A DNA stretch of 64,000 nucleotides from Henckelia pumila. Its lineage: Eukaryota; Streptophyta; Magnoliopsida; Lamiales; Gesneriaceae. The position numbers and the translations under genes are program-made. Each line of letters opens with the position of its first letter. Within the stretch, counting starts at the first letter, position 1. The notes below the pieces were generated by a model. That model was not told where the DNA came from. It did not search any database and worked only from the letters and a program-made list of their open reading frames with translations. The stretch is from positions 62,193,522 through 62,257,521 of the forward strand of contig NC_133123.1 of NCBI RefSeq assembly GCF_033568475.1. Direction: 5' to 3'. Positions 61,235 to 64,000 of this stretch are shown here, in pieces.

Positions 61235-63099
61235 TGTTGGAAAACTGGCGAGTTCCCAGACCAATTACGATTGATACCCGGTGCAGCGGAAGTTTAAAAA
61301 TTTTTCATGGAACGTTTCCATGGTATGGGTATCAACCGTTCATCGATTGAATTACGTGTGTGTGTAAAATTTAAATAACAGTTAAATAAATTTTACCTCA
61401 AATCTCGCAACGAGATTAATGGACACCAACAGAACAATTCTGCTCTTGTTGTCTCTCCCTGGAACCGATGAACGCCTTCAATCAGGTCCACGAACAGAGG
61501 TTTAATCCCTCTGATAGATTGCACTAGAAAATCTATCAGAAGTTTTCTGCGAAGAGAATACACGAATTTGATTCGTTATTCCTTACTGCGATTCAAAATC
61601 ACAGACCGGAATTTTCTCGGGCAGAGCAGGAAGGGGACGGCCGAAAATTCTTTGAGAGAGAAGGGTTTCGATTTTTTTCTGTCTCAAAAATTATGACCTG
61701 TTGTGTGTAATTTCTGTACTGAAATAACTTATTTATAATGCAGGCCACTAACACCTTAGGGCCCATTAGTCATAAGCTGGGGCCCGACAAGCAAAGCCCG
61801 CTCGTTCAGAAATTAATATAAAATTCATCGTGACTCCGATTGATGAAACGATTTCACCAATGTGCACAGAAACCATTTCTGCACGTTTTAAAGTCAAAAT
61901 AAATTTTCCTGAATCCGAATTCAGTGGTTTCCAAAAATGTCCATCCCTATGTCATTTTAGGAAATCCTACTCCCTTACTCTTATTTAAGAAGTCCAACTC
62001 CTTAGTTCATTAAATTTAACTCTTTAAATTTAACTATCTCAACGGGGATTAAAACTCCATTACACTGTGTGACCCTCAATGGTTCAGGGATACAGCTAGC
62101 CGTGGGCTCACAACTCCTTGTGACTCGGAACAACACTTTCCGACTTGCCCAACGAATCATGGTAAAGCGCCTAGCAACATCGCCCCATGATTCCCTAGGT
62201 ATCACTGATAGTGCCTACAAGAACCAGTAGATTTTGGTTAGCGTACAGTACGGTCCCTTCATCCATATATCCCGATCGAATCAACAACCATTGGTATATC
62301 GAGAGTCGCTCAAGATTCGATAACTATGCAATACATCTTGAAGATCAAATTAGTGACATCGCATGTGCTACTAAGAAACCATTTCTTAAATCACATCAAG
62401 TACTCTGGCCAGAGATTTGTCACACTAATATCTCCTCAGATCGCATAGGATATCCACACTCGCAAGTATGTGGTGAATCCTTGACAACAATGCATTGACT
62501 CCTATATGTGTCGTAACTGTACCCAATCTCGACACCTGATGACCCCCTCAGAGTCGGTAAACGAGTCAAAGCACAGTACTAGCATATAGAGTCTCCATGA
62601 TGTTTCAAGTCGTAAGGACTAATGGTGTACAACCAAAACCGCGGACTTTATCCACTCGATAAGTGATAACCACTTGGAAAGTCCGGATAGGGTAGTTCGA
62701 CTATTCATCCTATGAATATCCATTTGCATGCTTCGAACATCTCCATGTTCCCTACCAATGAAACGTGGTACTCCGCATCGCAAATGCTAGTCTCAAACTC
62801 GAGCGATCCTTATCCTTATTATCGGACGGCTCAATCGACTAGGAACGGTTTTAGAATATACAGTGACTATAAGATGTATTTCATGATAGACATCTCCATG
62901 TTCTACCACATCTTACATACACTATAGTATATTCAAGGTCTTTATCAAAACAACAATAGTATATCACAATATAACAATATGAAGTAATATAAAGTCATTG
63001 CCATAAAAGTGTAAATAATATTAAACAAAAGATTGTTTATACAAAGAGTCAACAAAGCCCATAGCCACACAGTTGGCTCACTGGGCACCCACTCTTACA
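61235..63099 (-). repeat. 5' LTR of the inner copia element
   Basis: Partner of 54016-55880, same length. TATA box at 61730-61737, minus strand. Confidence 0.95.
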
Positions 63100-63407
63100 A
63101 CTTTAAACGGCGTCATATTATTGGGCCCTTATTGGACATGAGGTAAACACATGGGGGTTGCTTTGGAAGCAATTGGGCTCTACCTTTTGAGAATTATGGT
63201 TGGCTGATATTATTCGGGACCATAAGTTTGTCAATTGGACTCCATGTTCTCACTAAGGAAAAAGTTTCCCGTTTTCACTAGAGGGTGGTGAAATCGTTAA
63301 AATAGTGGGAGTGAGATTCATAAAATTAAATTCGCCTATTTTATGTCTTAGTAAATTGTTAAACAATCATTGATATATGTCTGTTTTTCTTTTCAGTATT
63401 TCATACA
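63100..63407 (+). other. Outer copia leader, resumed after the inner insertion
   Basis: Starts with ACTTT, the second copy of the target duplication. It ends with a polypyrimidine stretch and a splice-acceptor-like TTTTCTTTTCAG 12 bases before the gag ATG, which may mean that gag is expressed from a spliced RNA. Confidence 0.7.
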
Positions 63408-64000
63408 ATGAATTCGCGAAATCCATTATTCTCGATCCTCGAACAAAACAAGTTGACTGGCGCCAACTATACGGAATGGTTCCGGAAGTTGAAGATTGTC
63501 TTAACTTCGGAGAAAATGCTCTACGTGTTAGAGAAAGCACCTCCGAAGGAAGCACCAGCTGACATAAGTCCGGAGGAATTGGCCAAACTTGATGCATGGT
63601 GTGACCATGACATCAAGACCAAATGCTATATGCAAGCCTCGATGTCTGATGAACTCCAGAGGCGATTTGAGGACACGGTGAATGCTGCTGACATTCATGC
63701 GCAACTCAAGGAACTTTTTGGGGCTCAGTCGAGGGCTGAAAGGTTCGCTACTGTTAAGGAGTTGATGACGTGCCGCATGCGTGAAGGGACTTCGGTCCGT
63801 GATCATGGGGTACGAGTGATTTGGCTCATACAGAAGTTGGCGACCCTAGATTTGGTGTTGGATCATGAACTCAATGTGGATTTATTGCTTCTGTCTCTTC
63901 CTTCTTCATTTGATGGATTTGTGATAAATTTTAATATGAACAAGATAGAGGCCACCCTAGAAGAGATGGTCAATATGCTCGTTACATATGAATCCACACT
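63408..64000 (+). CDS. copia Gag N-terminus (open, runs off the window)
   Basis: Open from ATG 63408 to the window end, 197 codons without a stop. It begins MNSRNPLFSILEQNKLTG and contains YTEWFRKLKIVL, HAQLKELFG and LLLLSLPSSFDGFV, the pattern of plant copia Gag (UBN2-like domain). Gag would form the particle that packages element RNA. This copy is in much better condition than the gag of the inner element, whose matching region (59085-59260, minus) carries stops and a large deletion. The zinc knuckle lies beyond the window. Confidence 0.88.
   Translation, partial: MNSRNPLFSILEQNKLTGANYTEWFRKLKIVLTSEKMLYVLEKAPPKEAPADISPEELAKLDAWCDHDIKTKCYMQASMSDELQRRFEDTVNAADIHAQLKELFGAQSRAERFATVKELMTCRMREGTSVRDHGVRVIWLIQKLATLDLVLDHELNVDLLLLSLPSSFDGFVINFNMNKIEATLEEMVNMLVTYEST

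Larger units (their letters stand above)
54016..63099 (-). mobile_element. Inner Ty1-copia element nested in opposite orientation, with TSD ACTTT
   Basis: Complete from LTR to LTR (9084 bp) on the minus strand. Flanks are ACTTT at 54011-54015 and 63100-63104, a perfect 5-bp duplication. The two LTRs are both 1865 bp with no indel between them and one substitution noticed (55451/62670), so insertion is recent. Despite this, gag is largely deleted and pol carries a stop and frameshifts. Confidence 0.95.
50516..64000 (+). mobile_element. Outer Ty1-copia element, split by the inner copy, cut by the window edge
   Basis: A 5' LTR (50516-52378), primer site (52380) and leader (52393-54015) are followed by the inserted minus-strand element (54016-63099). 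The leader then resumes at 63100 and gag opens at 63408. Comparing the inner element's own leader shows that 54015 and 63100 were adjacent before the insertion. pol and the 3' LTR lie beyond the window. Confidence 0.9.

Overview
The window is nuclear DNA from a flowering plant, and most of it is repeats. Three spliced host genes with plant-type introns sit among long, AT-rich, nested transposable elements. Their protein families (SKP1, UBC23-type E2, RPN3) are conserved across plants. The style of the repeats suggests a dicot, possibly an asterid, but the sequence alone does not name the species.

Layout. 1-4049: the coding half of a decayed Ty1-copia element on the minus strand. Its upstream part resumes at about 13249 because a 9.2 kb LTR element was inserted into it (4050-13248, LTRs of about 2.65 kb, no usable coding sequence). 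13603-15113: organelle-like sequence and a Ty3-gypsy LTR scrap. 15498-16500: an SKP1-like gene with a 169-bp MITE inside its first coding exon. 16750-24800: MITEs, a duplicated 1.35 kb segment, a 'gypsy-type' transposon ORF, a dead hAT transposase and more organelle-like DNA. 24859-31620 (-): a full UBC23-type E2/E3 hybrid ubiquitin enzyme with eight exons. 32769-36960 (-): a full RPN3 gene of the 26S proteasome lid with eight coding exons. 37097-44973: a 7.9 kb Mutator-like element with diverged terminal inverted repeats, arrays of about 140-bp tandem repeats and a captured aspartic-protease-like gene fragment. 45531-50515: a 1 kb direct duplication and gypsy LTR pieces. 50516-64000: a Ty1-copia element (+) whose 5' leader was split by a second copy of the same family in the opposite orientation (54016-63099), with a perfect 5-bp target duplication.

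The three host genes all act in ubiquitin-proteasome proteolysis (an SCF adaptor, an E2-type enzyme and a proteasome lid subunit). The clustering is probably chance, since each has its own promoter and UTRs and they are separated by repeats.

The most unusual signal is in the leaders of the two 3' copia copies. Just downstream of the primer binding site each carries an array of perfect 21-nt hairpins at 22-nt spacing. The stem sequences vary in a compensated way, and the two copies have different numbers of units.
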